Source: Acidovorax radicis N35
GTDB lineage: Bacteria > Pseudomonadota > Gammaproteobacteria > Burkholderiales > Burkholderiaceae_C
Direction: 5' to 3'
Length of the DNA stretch: 64,000 nucleotides
Assembly: GCF_000204195.1 (NCBI RefSeq)
Contig: NZ_AFBG01000021.1
Coordinates: forward strand, 186,001-250,000
Made by a program: the position numbers and the translations under genes. Under the pieces are notes generated by a model, which saw only the letters and a list, made by a program, of their open reading frames with translations, had not been told where the DNA came from and did not search any database. This document shows positions 9,714-18,039 of the stretch, in pieces (within the stretch, counting starts at the first letter, position 1; each line of letters opens with the position of its first letter).

Positions 9714-10994
9714 ATGACCGTCGCGATCTTCCTCGGCTCTCTGCTGCTGGCCATGGCCATCGGCATTCCCATCGCCTACGCGCTGCTGCTCAGCGGCGTG
9801 GCGCTGATGTGGCACCTTGATTTGTTCGATGCCCAGATCCTGGCCCAGAACGTGATCAACGGTGCCGACAGCTTTCCGTTGCTGGCGGTGCCGTTCTTCA
9901 TGCTCGCGGGCGAGATCATGAACGTAGGCGGCCTGTCCCGCCGCATCGTGAAGCTCGCCCTGGCACTGGTGGGTCACATTCCCGGTGGCCTGGGCTATGT
10001 GGTCATCATGGCGGCGGTGATCCTGTCGGCGGTGTCGGGCTCTGCGGTGGCGGACGCGGCCGCGCTGACCTCACTGCTGCTGCCCATGATGATCGTCGCG
10101 GGCCATAGCAAGGAGCGCTCGGCGGGCCTCATCGCCTCGGCAGGCGTCATCGGCCCCATCATCCCGCCTTCCATCGGCTTCGTGATCTTTGGCGTGGCGG
10201 CCAATGTGTCCATCAGCAAGCTGTTCCTCGCAGGGATCTTCCCGGGACTGCTGCTGGCAGTCTCGCTGGCAGTCACCTGGTGGTGGCTCGGCCGCCGAGA
10301 GAACGTCACCCCCCCACCACGCGCCACCCGCGCCGAGCTGAAGCTGGCCCTGCGCGAAGCCGCCTGGGCGCTGGGACTGCCTATCATCATCCTCGTGGGA
10401 CTTCGCATGGGGGTCTTCACACCCACCGAAGCTGCCGTGGTGGCCGCGATGTACGCGCTGATCGTCTCCATGGCGGTGTACCGCGAACTCTCCTGGCGCC
10501 AGCTGGTCGGTATCTTCCAGGCGGCCGCGCGCACCAGCGCTGTGATCATGTTCCTGGTGGCTGCCGCCATGGTGTCGGCCTGGCTCATCACCGTGGCCGA
10601 TCTGCCGTCCAAGGTCATCGGCATGCTGGAGCCCTTCATGGGCAACCCCACGCTGCTGCTGGTCGCCATCATGCTGCTGGTCATGGTGGTCGGCACGGCC
10701 ATGGACATGACGCCCACCATTCTCATCATGACGCCCGTGCTGATGCCGGTGGTCAAGGCCGCCGGCATCGACCCGGTGTACTTCGGCGTGCTGTTCATCA
10801 TCAACAACTCCATCGGCCTCATCACGCCGCCCGTGGGCACCGTACTGAATGTCGTGGCAGGCGTGGGGCGGATCTCGATGGGGCAGGTCACACGCGGCGT
10901 GATGCCCTTCATGCTGGCGCAGTTCGTGGTGATGTTCCTGCTGGTCGTGTTCCCCTCGCTCGTCACCGTGCCCCTGCGCTGGCTGGGCGGCTGA
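9714..10994 (+). CDS. TRAP transporter large permease (DctM family)
   Basis: 426 residues, the usual DctM length, with about twelve membrane segments. Conserved features include PFFMLAGEIMNVGGLSRRIV, the AVSGSAVADAAALTSLLLP stretch, IIPPSIGFVIFG and the C-terminal NNSIGLITPPVGTVLNVVAG. It is the sodium-driven transport subunit partnered by the DctQ-type protein upstream and the DctP-type protein downstream. The spacing (25 bp before, 68 bp after) indicates one operon. Confidence 0.95.
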   Translation: MTVAIFLGSLLLAMAIGIPIAYALLLSGVALMWHLDLFDAQILAQNVINGADSFPLLAVPFFMLAGEIMNVGGLSRRIVKLALALVGHIPGGLGYVVIMAAVILSAVSGSAVADAAALTSLLLPMMIVAGHSKERSAGLIASAGVIGPIIPPSIGFVIFGVAANVSISKLFLAGIFPGLLLAVSLAVTWWWLGRRENVTPPPRATRAELKLALREAAWALGLPIIILVGLRMGVFTPTEAAVVAAMYALIVSMAVYRELSWRQLVGIFQAAARTSAVIMFLVAAAMVSAWLITVADLPSKVIGMLEPFMGNPTLLLVAIMLLVMVVGTAMDMTPTILIMTPVLMPVVKAAGIDPVYFGVLFIINNSIGLITPPVGTVLNVVAGVGRISMGQVTRGVMPFMLAQFVVMFLLVVFPSLVTVPLRWLGG

Positions 10995-11062
10995 CACGGC
11001 CCCGTGCACCCGCCCTCGCTTCCCGCTTTTCTGCCCCGCCTAAAACCCAAGGAGACATTTCC

Positions 11063-12067
11063 ATGAAACTGCTCAAAACCCTGCTCGCCACCGCCTTGAT
11101 CGCAGCGTCGCTGATACCCACGGCGCATGCCCAGGAGCGGACCATCAAGTTCGCCTTCCAGAACCAGAAGGACCACCCGCAGGCCCAGGGCGCGCAGAAG
11201 TTCGCCGACCTCGTGGCCGCCAAGACCAATGGCCGCATCGCGGTCAAGCTCTTCCCGGGCGGCACGCTGGGGGGTGACCTGCAGACCGTGTCTGCCCTGC
11301 AAGGCGGCACGGTGGAAATGACGGTGCTCAACGCCGGCATCCTGTCCGCCCAGGCCAAGGAATTCGGCATCTACGACTTCCCGTTCCTGTTCGCCTCGCC
11401 GCAGGAGGCCGATGCCGTGACCGACGGCCCCTTCGGCAAAAAGCTTCTCGACAAGCTGCAGGCAAAGAACCTGGTGGGCCTGGGCTATTGGGAACTGGGC
11501 TTTCGCAATCTCACCAACAGCAAGCGGCCTATTACCAAGGCCGAAGACATCGCGGGCCTGAAGATCCGCGTGATCCAGTCGCCCATCTACATCGACATGT
11601 TCAACGCACTGGGCGCCAACGCGGTGCCCATGCCTTTCCCCGAGTTGTACACGGCGCTGGAGCAAAAGGCTGTGGACGGCCAGGAAAACCCGTTTTCGAC
11701 CATCCTCTCGTCCAAGTTCGCCGAAGTGCAAAAGTACCTGACGGTCACACGCCACATGTACAACCCGCAGGCCGTGATCGTGAGCAAGAAGTTCTGGGAC
11801 AGCCTGAACCCCGCCGACCAGAAGGCCGTGACCGATGCGATGGCCGAGGCCACCACCTTCCAGCGCGCCGTATCGCGTGTGCAAGCCAACGTGGCCATGG
11901 ACGACCTCAAGAAGGCCGGGATGCAGATCAACGAGTTCTCGCCGGCCGAAGTGGACAAGCTGCGCGCCAAGGTCAAGCCCGTGGTCGAAAAGCACAGCGA
12001 CAAGGTGGGCGCCGAGACCGTGCAAGAGGTCTACGCCACGCTGGCCAAGCTGCGCGGCGGCAAATAA
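11063..12067 (+). CDS. TRAP transporter periplasmic substrate-binding protein (DctP family)
   Basis: 334 residues with a signal peptide (MKLLKTLLATALIAASLIP, cleavage after AHA). The mature part shows the DctP fold, with DHPQAQGAQKFADLV near the start and the family hallmark around LKIRVIQSPIYIDMFNALG. The Arg in LKIRV normally binds the substrate carboxylate, and PFPELYTALEQKAVDGQEN follows. It is the binding protein for the two permeases upstream. AAGGAG lies 8 bases before the ATG. Substrate is probably an organic acid such as quinate, shikimate or dehydroshikimate, judged from the enzymes encoded next. Confidence 0.93.
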   Translation: MKLLKTLLATALIAASLIPTAHAQERTIKFAFQNQKDHPQAQGAQKFADLVAAKTNGRIAVKLFPGGTLGGDLQTVSALQGGTVEMTVLNAGILSAQAKEFGIYDFPFLFASPQEADAVTDGPFGKKLLDKLQAKNLVGLGYWELGFRNLTNSKRPITKAEDIAGLKIRVIQSPIYIDMFNALGANAVPMPFPELYTALEQKAVDGQENPFSTILSSKFAEVQKYLTVTRHMYNPQAVIVSKKFWDSLNPADQKAVTDAMAEATTFQRAVSRVQANVAMDDLKKAGMQINEFSPAEVDKLRAKVKPVVEKHSDKVGAETVQEVYATLAKLRGGK

Positions 12068-12140
12068 CCCGAACGCAGCAACCCTCGCGCTGCTGCGCTG
12101 TGACCCACACCCCGGCAGCGCGCCCACCCGCATTCCTCCC

Positions 12141-13049
12141 ATGAGCACATCGCTCCTTGATCCTCCGGTGTTATCCACCGCATCCACCATGTCTTCCACA
12201 AGCCCCCGCAAGGTGCTCATCGGGCTGATCGGTGCCGGCATCCAGAAGTCGCTGTCGCCGGCCCTGCACGAAGAAGAGGCGCGCCACCACGGCATGCGCC
12301 TGCACTACCAGCTGATTGACCTGGACCGCTCGGCTTCCTCAGCGGAGCACCTGCCCACGCTGCTGTCGGCAGCGCGCATCATGGGCTACGCGGGCTGCAA
12401 CGTGACCTACCCCTGCAAGCAGGCCGTGATCCCCTACCTTGACAGCCTGTCGGAAGAGGCGCGCGCCATGGGCGCCGTGAACACGGTCGTCATCCGCGAT
12501 GGCCAGCTGGTGGGGCACAACACGGACGGATCGGGCTGGGCCTGGGGCTTTACCCGTGCACTGCCTGGCGCCGACCTCAGCCGCGTGGTGCTGCTGGGCG
12601 CGGGCGGTGCGGGCGCCGCCATTGCGCATGCCGTGCTGCGGCGGGGGGCACAGCACCTGACCATCGTCGATGCCCAACCCGAACGCGCCGCACAACTGGC
12701 CGCCGACGTGAATGCGCTCTATGGCGCGCGCGCCGAGGCTGGCGAGATCCGATCGGCCATGGCCCACGCCACCGGGCTGATCCACGCTACACCCACGGGC
12801 ATGGACAAACTGCCCGGGCTCCCCCTCGACGCGGCGCTGCTGCGGCAAGCGATGTGGGTGTCCGAGGTGGTGTATTTCCCACTCGAAACTGCCCTGGTCC
12901 AGACCGCACGGGCATTGGGCTGCAAGGTATCGGACGGCGGTGGCATGGCCGTAGGCCAGGCTGTGGGCGCTTTCGAGCTGTTCACCGGCGAAGCCCCTGA
13001 TGCAGCCCGCATGGACGCGCATTTCCGCCGCCTGGTCAGCGCCCGCTGA
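12141..13049 (+). CDS. Quinate/shikimate dehydrogenase, catabolic AroE-like
   Basis: 302 residues (286 from a second ATG at 12189). The AroE family signatures are present in order: QKSLSPALHEEEARHHG, CNVTYPCKQAV with the catalytic Lys, MGAVNTVV, HNTDGSGWAWGF with the catalytic Asp, and the nucleotide site LLGAGGAGAAIAHAVL. After the second beta strand comes IVDAQPERA, where an Asp replaces the basic residues of the NADP-binding biosynthetic AroE. This suggests NAD+ and oxidation of shikimate or quinate rather than synthesis. The position after a TRAP transporter and before dehydroshikimate-processing genes fits a catabolic role. Confidence 0.85.
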   Translation: MSTSLLDPPVLSTASTMSSTSPRKVLIGLIGAGIQKSLSPALHEEEARHHGMRLHYQLIDLDRSASSAEHLPTLLSAARIMGYAGCNVTYPCKQAVIPYLDSLSEEARAMGAVNTVVIRDGQLVGHNTDGSGWAWGFTRALPGADLSRVVLLGAGGAGAAIAHAVLRRGAQHLTIVDAQPERAAQLAADVNALYGARAEAGEIRSAMAHATGLIHATPTGMDKLPGLPLDAALLRQAMWVSEVVYFPLETALVQTARALGCKVSDGGGMAVGQAVGAFELFTGEAPDAARMDAHFRRLVSAR

Positions 13050-13087
13050 ACCCTACCGCCTGCAGCAAATCACAAGGAGTCGAATCC

Positions 13088-13987
13088 ATGAGCACCCCGA
13101 TGATGGCCGCCCGCGAAGCGCTGGGCGAACTGCCCAACCCCCTGGGCCTGCAAGGGGTGGAGTTCATTGAATACGCCACCAGCCGCCCCCAGGCGCTGGG
13201 CCAGGCGCTGGAGCGCATGGGCTTTCAGCCCGTGGCGCGGCACCGCTCGCGCGAGGTGCTGCTGTACCGCCAGGGCGACATGAACATCATCGTCAACGCC
13301 CACCAGGACAACGAACGCACCGGCGTGCATGCCCCCCCCGCACTCACGGAAACGCCGGTGCTGGCCGCTATCGCCTTCCGCGTGAACAACGCGGCCGCTG
13401 CGTACCGCCGCGTGCTGGAGCTGGGCGCCTGGGCCGTGCACACCGAGGTCGAGGTGATGGAACTCAACATCCCCGCCATCCACGGCGTAGGGTCCAGCCG
13501 CATCTACTTTGTGGACCGGTACCAGGAGTTCTCGATCTACGACGTGGACTTTGTGCCCATCCCCACCGTCAACCCGCGCCCACCCGCGCTGCAAGGCCTG
13601 CACCTCTTTGGCGTGGTGCAATACATCGGGCTGGGCCGCGCGCAGGACTGGACCCATTTTTATGGCGAACTGTTTGGGTTTGCCGAGCTGTCCCCCGAGC
13701 AATCGTTTGGCGTGCTCACGCATGGCCGCATACTGGCCAGCCCCTGCGGCACGCTGCACTGGCAGCTGATTGAGCCGCTGGTCGACGCACTCGATGCCGA
13801 CCCCGAGGAACTGCTGCAGCGCGTGGCCTTTGGCACGCCCGATGTGCTGGCCGCCGTGAACGCACTGCGCGCGCGGGGCGTGGAGTTTGTCGAATCGCCC
13901 ACGGGCGTGCACACCGGCACGCGCGGCGCCCTCACGCGCGCCGACGCTGGCTCGCCCAGCTTCGAGCTGGTGCTGGACGCCCGCTGA
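13088..13987 (+). CDS. VOC-family protein, 4-hydroxyphenylpyruvate dioxygenase-like (QuiC C-terminal half)
   Basis: 299 residues, made of two vicinal-oxygen-chelate modules: an N-terminal one starting GLQGVEFIEYATSRPQALGQ, and a C-terminal one starting LHLFGVVQYIGLGRAQDWTH and ending SPSFELVLDAR. It aligns by pattern with HPPD but is shorter than a true HPPD (about 350 residues) and lacks its long C-terminal extension. In Pseudomonas QuiC1 an HPPD-like domain is fused behind a dehydroshikimate dehydratase domain; here the two lie in adjacent genes, with this one first. AAGGAG stands before the ATG. It is unlikely to be a tyrosine catabolic enzyme in this context. Confidence 0.78.
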   Translation: MSTPMMAAREALGELPNPLGLQGVEFIEYATSRPQALGQALERMGFQPVARHRSREVLLYRQGDMNIIVNAHQDNERTGVHAPPALTETPVLAAIAFRVNNAAAAYRRVLELGAWAVHTEVEVMELNIPAIHGVGSSRIYFVDRYQEFSIYDVDFVPIPTVNPRPPALQGLHLFGVVQYIGLGRAQDWTHFYGELFGFAELSPEQSFGVLTHGRILASPCGTLHWQLIEPLVDALDADPEELLQRVAFGTPDVLAAVNALRARGVEFVESPTGVHTGTRGALTRADAGSPSFELVLDAR

Positions 13988-14009
13988 CCCCCCGCCCACG
14001 GAGCCCGCC

Positions 14010-14915
14010 ATGCGCACATCCACCATGCAACGCAACGTCGCCGACTTCGGCATGGACACCATCAGCCTGGCCGGCCCACTGGAGGCCAAGCTCGCCGCCG
14101 TCCAGGCCGCAGGATTTGGCCAGATCATGCTGGCCGCCCGCGACATCGTGGGCCATCCGCAAGGCATCAAGGCGGCCGTGCACGCCGTGCGCAGCAGCGG
14201 CCTGCGCGTGACGGGCTTTCAGGTGCTGCGCGACTTTGAAGGCCTGTCGGGCCACCTGCACAGTTACAAGGTGGACATTGCCAAGCAGATGATCCTGATG
14301 GCGCGCGACCTGGGGGCGCCCGTGCTGCTGGCCTGCAGCTCCACGTCATCGCACGCCACCGCCGATGCCGATGCCATCGCGCGCGACCTGCGCAAGCTGG
14401 CCCTGCTGGCGCTGCCGCACGGCATCCGCGTGGCGTTTGAAGGCCTCTCGTGGGGACGGCACATCAACGAGGTGCACCAGGCGTGGGCGGCGGTCGAGCA
14501 GGCCGATTGCCCCAACCTCGGCCTGGCCATCGACTCTTACCACCAGTTCGCCACCAGCACCCCGCTCTCGGCGCTCACGGATGTGGACCCCGAGAAGATC
14601 TATCTGGTGCAGCTTTCGGACTTCATGTGGCAGGAGACCCGCACCGTGCAGGAGCGCATCGACACGGCGCGGCACTTTCGCGTGTTCCCTGGCGAAGGCG
14701 TGCACAGCCAGGCCCTGGCCGAGCTGGTGCGCACGCTCGATGGCATGGGCTACCAGGGCGACTACAGCTTTGAGGTCTTCAACGACGACTACCAGCAGCT
14801 GCCGCTGCCTTATGTGGCACAACGCGCATGGAACAGTGCGCTGTGGCTGGCCGAGGGCGTGCTGCAGCGCGCAGTGCCGCTGCCCGGGCACCCGCGCATC
14901 AAAACGCTGGCGTGA
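14010..14915 (+). CDS. Sugar phosphate isomerase/epimerase family, probable 3-dehydroshikimate dehydratase
   Basis: 301 residues with a xylose-isomerase-like TIM-barrel pattern. Candidate metal and catalytic residues appear where the family has them: the Glu in VAFEGLSWG, Asp and His in LAIDSYHQF, the VQLSDF segment, FPGEG and the Glu in YSFEVFNDD. This is the fold of AsbF and of the N-terminal half of QuiC, which dehydrate 3-dehydroshikimate to protocatechuate. It starts 22 bp after the HPPD-like gene and ends the plus-strand locus. The assignment rests on the neighbouring dehydrogenase and HPPD-like protein; another isomerase role cannot be excluded from sequence alone. Confidence 0.8.
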   Translation: MRTSTMQRNVADFGMDTISLAGPLEAKLAAVQAAGFGQIMLAARDIVGHPQGIKAAVHAVRSSGLRVTGFQVLRDFEGLSGHLHSYKVDIAKQMILMARDLGAPVLLACSSTSSHATADADAIARDLRKLALLALPHGIRVAFEGLSWGRHINEVHQAWAAVEQADCPNLGLAIDSYHQFATSTPLSALTDVDPEKIYLVQLSDFMWQETRTVQERIDTARHFRVFPGEGVHSQALAELVRTLDGMGYQGDYSFEVFNDDYQQLPLPYVAQRAWNSALWLAEGVLQRAVPLPGHPRIKTLA

Positions 14916-14937
14916 TCAATGCGTCAACGGCCAACAA

Positions 14938-15393
14938 TCAACGGTTGGCGCGTTTCTTGAGCCAGCGCATCAGCGCGCCCACCACCGGCAGCTTTTCGTA
15001 CAGCTCTTCGGCGGCGTCCCAGTAGTCGCGGTGTAGCGTCACCAGGCCTTGTTCGTCCAGCACCAGGTGCGACGCGCCGCGCACCGTCTGCGTCACGCCC
15101 TTGTCAAAGCCCTTGAAGGCGAACAGAAAATCCCAGGTCAGGAAACACTGCGTGCCCTGCACCACGCGGCCGGTGACCACAAAACGCGGCTGCTCCAGTG
15201 CCTCGAACATGTGGGCAAAGATGGCCTGGATGGCGGGCACGCCCTGCACCTCGTTGAACGGATCCTTGAAGCGCGCCTGTGGCGCATAGAACTCGCCGAT
15301 GGTCGCTACATCGGCCGGTGACAGATGCTCGAAAAACGCCACCACGCGGGTGACGGCGTCTTCGGCAGTAAGGGGCGCGCGGGGTGGGTGCAT
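14938..15393 (-). CDS. NTF2-like (SnoaL) domain protein
   Basis: 151 residues with the NTF2 cone fold: VVAFFEHLSPADVATIGEFY, then FKDPFNEVQGVPAIQAIFAH, TWDFLFAFK and LVTLHRDYWDAAEELYEKLP. It is the last gene of the eight-gene minus-strand operon, 6 bp after the SDR gene. Proteins of this type sit in the same cluster with CFA-synthase-like and FAD oxidase genes in other proteobacteria. No enzymatic function is established. The convergent dehydratase gene ends only 22 bp away. Confidence 0.85.
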   Translation of the reverse strand: MHPPRAPLTAEDAVTRVVAFFEHLSPADVATIGEFYAPQARFKDPFNEVQGVPAIQAIFAHMFEALEQPRFVVTGRVVQGTQCFLTWDFLFAFKGFDKGVTQTVRGASHLVLDEQGLVTLHRDYWDAAEELYEKLPVVGALMRWLKKRANR

Positions 15394-15399
15394 GAAGGA

Positions 15400-16182
15400 T
15401 CAGAGGCCTGTGAAGCGGCGAACCGCCGGAAAGTACCACCGATACGGCAACACGCGCAGCAGTTTCATCACGCGCGTGAAGCGCTTGGGGAAGTGGATGT
15501 CGAAATGCCCCAGTTCCCAGCCCCGCAGGATGGCCGCAGCCGCCGCCTCGGGCGAGATCAGAGCGGGCATCGCGAAGTCGTTGCCGGCTGTGAGCGGCGT
15601 TGCCACAAAGCCGGGGTTGATCACGCTCACGCCCATGCCCAGGTCGTGCAGATCCAGGTACAGCGCCTCGGCCAGGTTGATAAGCGCGGCCTTGGTGGGG
15701 CCGTAGGCCAGGCTCTTGGGCAGGCCTCTGAAACCCGCCACGCTGCTGATGACGCTCACATGCCCGGGACGCCCGGACTGCGCCGCCGCCAGCATCGCAG
15801 GCAATACGCCGGCCAGCACCTGCAGCACGCCGTTGTAATTGATCTGCTCGTGGCGCAGCATTTCTGCCAGGTCGAAGTCGGTGGCGCGCATGTCGCGGTA
15901 GTAGCCTGCGCAGTAGCACACCATGTCGGGTGCACCGCCCGCCAGCACCTGTGCGGCGGCAACCTGCACCTGTTCGGGCTCTGCCGTATCGACGGCCAAG
16001 GCCACGCTGCCAGGGTGCTGGGCCACAAACGCATCCAGCGCATCGCCATTGCGCGCCGAGACGATCACCTGCGCACCGCGCGCATGCAGCGCCGCCGCCG
16101 TGGCCCGGCCAATACCGCTGCTGGCCCCAATGAGCCAGGCCCGGCGGCCATGCCAGTCGCGCAGGGGAGGATTGAGGCTCAT
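15400..16182 (-). CDS. SDR family NAD(P)-dependent oxidoreductase
   Basis: 260 residues, a classical short-chain dehydrogenase. The nucleotide site is GASSGIGRATAAAL, with SARN after the second strand. The catalytic residues are Ser in VISSVAGFRG and YGPTK with Tyr and Lys four apart, followed by NPGFVATPLT. The C-terminus (VMKLLRVLPYRWYFPAVRRF) is basic and hydrophobic and may bind the membrane surface. The start overlaps the end of the DUF3833 gene by 4 bp. A lipid substrate is inferred from the operon. Confidence 0.92.
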   Translation of the reverse strand: MSLNPPLRDWHGRRAWLIGASSGIGRATAAALHARGAQVIVSARNGDALDAFVAQHPGSVALAVDTAEPEQVQVAAAQVLAGGAPDMVCYCAGYYRDMRATDFDLAEMLRHEQINYNGVLQVLAGVLPAMLAAAQSGRPGHVSVISSVAGFRGLPKSLAYGPTKAALINLAEALYLDLHDLGMGVSVINPGFVATPLTAGNDFAMPALISPEAAAAAILRGWELGHFDIHFPKRFTRVMKLLRVLPYRWYFPAVRRFTGL

Positions 16183-16721
16183 GGTGCGCGTTTGGCGAAG
16201 GACAGGGTGATCTCGCCCAGGCGCACGCCGAACTTGCTCATGGTGGCACGGTTGAGCATCACGCGGTCGTCAATGAGGTACATCCAGTCGTCCAGGTTCA
16301 CGTTGTAGACCTTGCCATCCACGGGCAGCGCCAGCGTGTAGTTCCAGCGGAAGGCGTTGCCACGCGTCTGGCCGTTGGCCGTGCCCACCACATCGTCGGC
16401 GGTGCCGGTGTAGCGGCCGTCGGCGTGTTTGGTCAGGCGCCAGATGCGGCGCTGGGTGGTACCGTCCGAATAGGTGAAGGCTTCGTCGAGCACGCCCTCA
16501 TTGCCTTTCCATGAGCAGTCCATGACCACGGTGAAGCGCTTGACGATCTGGCCGCTGCGGTCCTGAAAGATGCCGTGGGCGTCGATCTTGCCGTTGAAAT
16601 ACTGGGCCAGGTCCAGCACCGGTTTTTCGCTGGCGTAACCGTCAATGCTCTGATTGGCGCAGCCGGACAGCACCAAGGGTGCAGTCAGTGCGGCGGAAAG
16701 GAGAAGGCGTCGTTGCATCAT
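16179..16721 (-). CDS. DUF3833 family lipoprotein
   Basis: 180 residues with an arginine-rich n-region (MMQRRLLLSAALTAPL) and lipobox LSGC, so a lipoprotein. The body (LAQYFNGKIDAHGIFQDRSG, VVMDCSWKGNEGVLDEAFTY, then YNVNLDDWMYLIDDRVMLNR) matches DUF3833, a lipocalin-like family found beside CFA-synthase-like and DUF1365 genes. It may carry or present modified lipids in the periplasm, but this is not demonstrated. The ATG at 16721 was chosen; upstream in-frame residues lack signal-peptide character. It overlaps the SDR gene by 4 bp. Confidence 0.88.
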   Translation of the reverse strand: MMQRRLLLSAALTAPLVLSGCANQSIDGYASEKPVLDLAQYFNGKIDAHGIFQDRSGQIVKRFTVVMDCSWKGNEGVLDEAFTYSDGTTQRRIWRLTKHADGRYTGTADDVVGTANGQTRGNAFRWNYTLALPVDGKVYNVNLDDWMYLIDDRVMLNRATMSKFGVRLGEITLSFAKRAP

Positions 16722-16746
16722 GGGGGTGCACCTTGGTCGGTCGAAT

Positions 16747-18039
16747 TCAAACAATCTCCGCGCTGCGAGGGCGCCGCAGGAGGAGAAGATAGAGCGCTGC
16801 CGCCGCCATCAGCTTGAGCATGCAGGGCAACACCGCATAGGCCAGGCCCAGGGTCTGCAAGCCGTCTTCGCTGCGCGTGCCGGGGGTGTAGCCCAGCCAG
16901 CCCAGCAGGGGCAGCGCCAGGCCTGCGGCCAGCGCCAGGTTGAGCTTGGTGGCAAAGTTCCACCAGCCAAAGTACGCGCCTTCGTGCTGCCCGCTGTCGC
17001 CCTCGGCCTCAATCACGCCGGCCAGCAGGGCGCTGGGCAATGCCAGGTCGGTGCCCAGTGCCACGCCCGAAAGCGCGCAGACCACCATGAACGGCATCAC
17101 ATCACCCGCGCCCAGAAACGCAGTCCACACAAACACGGCGATCGCCAGCAGCATGCCTGCCAGCCAGGTGCGCACCAGGCCCCATCGCGCCACGGCCCGC
17201 AGCCACAGCGGGATCGAGAGCGCAGCGCAGACGAAATACGCCGCCAGGAACATCGGCTCCTGTGCGGGCGGCGCCTGCAGGCGGTCCTGGATGAAAAACA
17301 GCACCAGCGTGGCCGGGATGGCACTGGCAATGCCGTTGAGCATGAACACCGCCAGCAGGCGACGGAAGGCGGGACGCCCCCAGGGTCGCCACAGGCTGGC
17401 GCGCTGCGGTGGGCGGTACACCCCCGCCACGGTGCCAGCATGGGCTGAAGGACGGGGTGACCGCGCCCAGGCGCACCAGCCCAGCAGCAAGGCAATGGCA
17501 AACACACCGAGCATGACCGGCAGCCCCAGCAGCGCGGGCAGCACCGATGCCAGCACCACGCCCACCAGCGCCGCCCCTTCGCGCCACGCCACGATGCGGC
17601 CACGCTGCAGTTCATCGCCGCCCAGCCGCGCGCCCCAGGATTGGTGCGCAATGCTGAGCTGGCTGTAGGCGGTGTAGGTGATGAGCAGCGCCACCAGCGC
17701 CCAGGCGATCAGCGCATCGGCCCCGCGCACCCACGGAAAGAACAGGCTGGTCAGCCCCAGTGCCAGCACCACCGCCGACACCGCGCCCACCGCCAGCACG
17801 GCGCGCACCGAGCGGCCAAACAGGTGGTCGGCCAAGCGACCCAACAGCGGGTCGATGAACGCATCGAACAACCGCGCCGCCAGCAGCACCGCGCCCAGCG
17901 TGGCCAGTGGCATGCCAGATTCGCGCGCATAGTGGTTGGGCAGCAGCACATAGAGCGGCAGCGCCACAAACGCCAGGGGCAGGCCCAGCAGCCCATAGGC
18001 CAGGCCTGCGCTGGCGCGGATGGGCTGCCCATTGCTCAT
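16747..18039 (-). CDS. MFS transporter, GPH/MFS_2-type
   Basis: 430 residues with about twelve membrane helices. The loop LFDAFIDPLLGRLADHLFGR is the glycoside-pentoside-hexuronide/MFS_2 signature (D-x-x-x-D-P-x-x-G) and the C-terminal half carries GAYFGWWNFATKLNLALAAG. MFS_2 members include lysophospholipid and sugar transporters. In this operon a lipid or fatty-acid-derived substrate is the more likely one. The start overlaps the upstream chalcone-isomerase-fold gene by 4 bp. Confidence 0.9.
   Translation of the reverse strand: MSNGQPIRASAGLAYGLLGLPLAFVALPLYVLLPNHYARESGMPLATLGAVLLAARLFDAFIDPLLGRLADHLFGRSVRAVLAVGAVSAVVLALGLTSLFFPWVRGADALIAWALVALLITYTAYSQLSIAHQSWGARLGGDELQRGRIVAWREGAALVGVVLASVLPALLGLPVMLGVFAIALLLGWCAWARSPRPSAHAGTVAGVYRPPQRASLWRPWGRPAFRRLLAVFMLNGIASAIPATLVLFFIQDRLQAPPAQEPMFLAAYFVCAALSIPLWLRAVARWGLVRTWLAGMLLAIAVFVWTAFLGAGDVMPFMVVCALSGVALGTDLALPSALLAGVIEAEGDSGQHEGAYFGWWNFATKLNLALAAGLALPLLGWLGYTPGTRSEDGLQTLGLAYAVLPCMLKLMAAAALYLLLLRRPRSAEIV

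Noticed and set aside
13088-13987. 4-hydroxyphenylpyruvate dioxygenase of tyrosine breakdown
   Set aside because: The protein is short, no homogentisate genes are near, and the neighbours point to the dehydroshikimate pathway.
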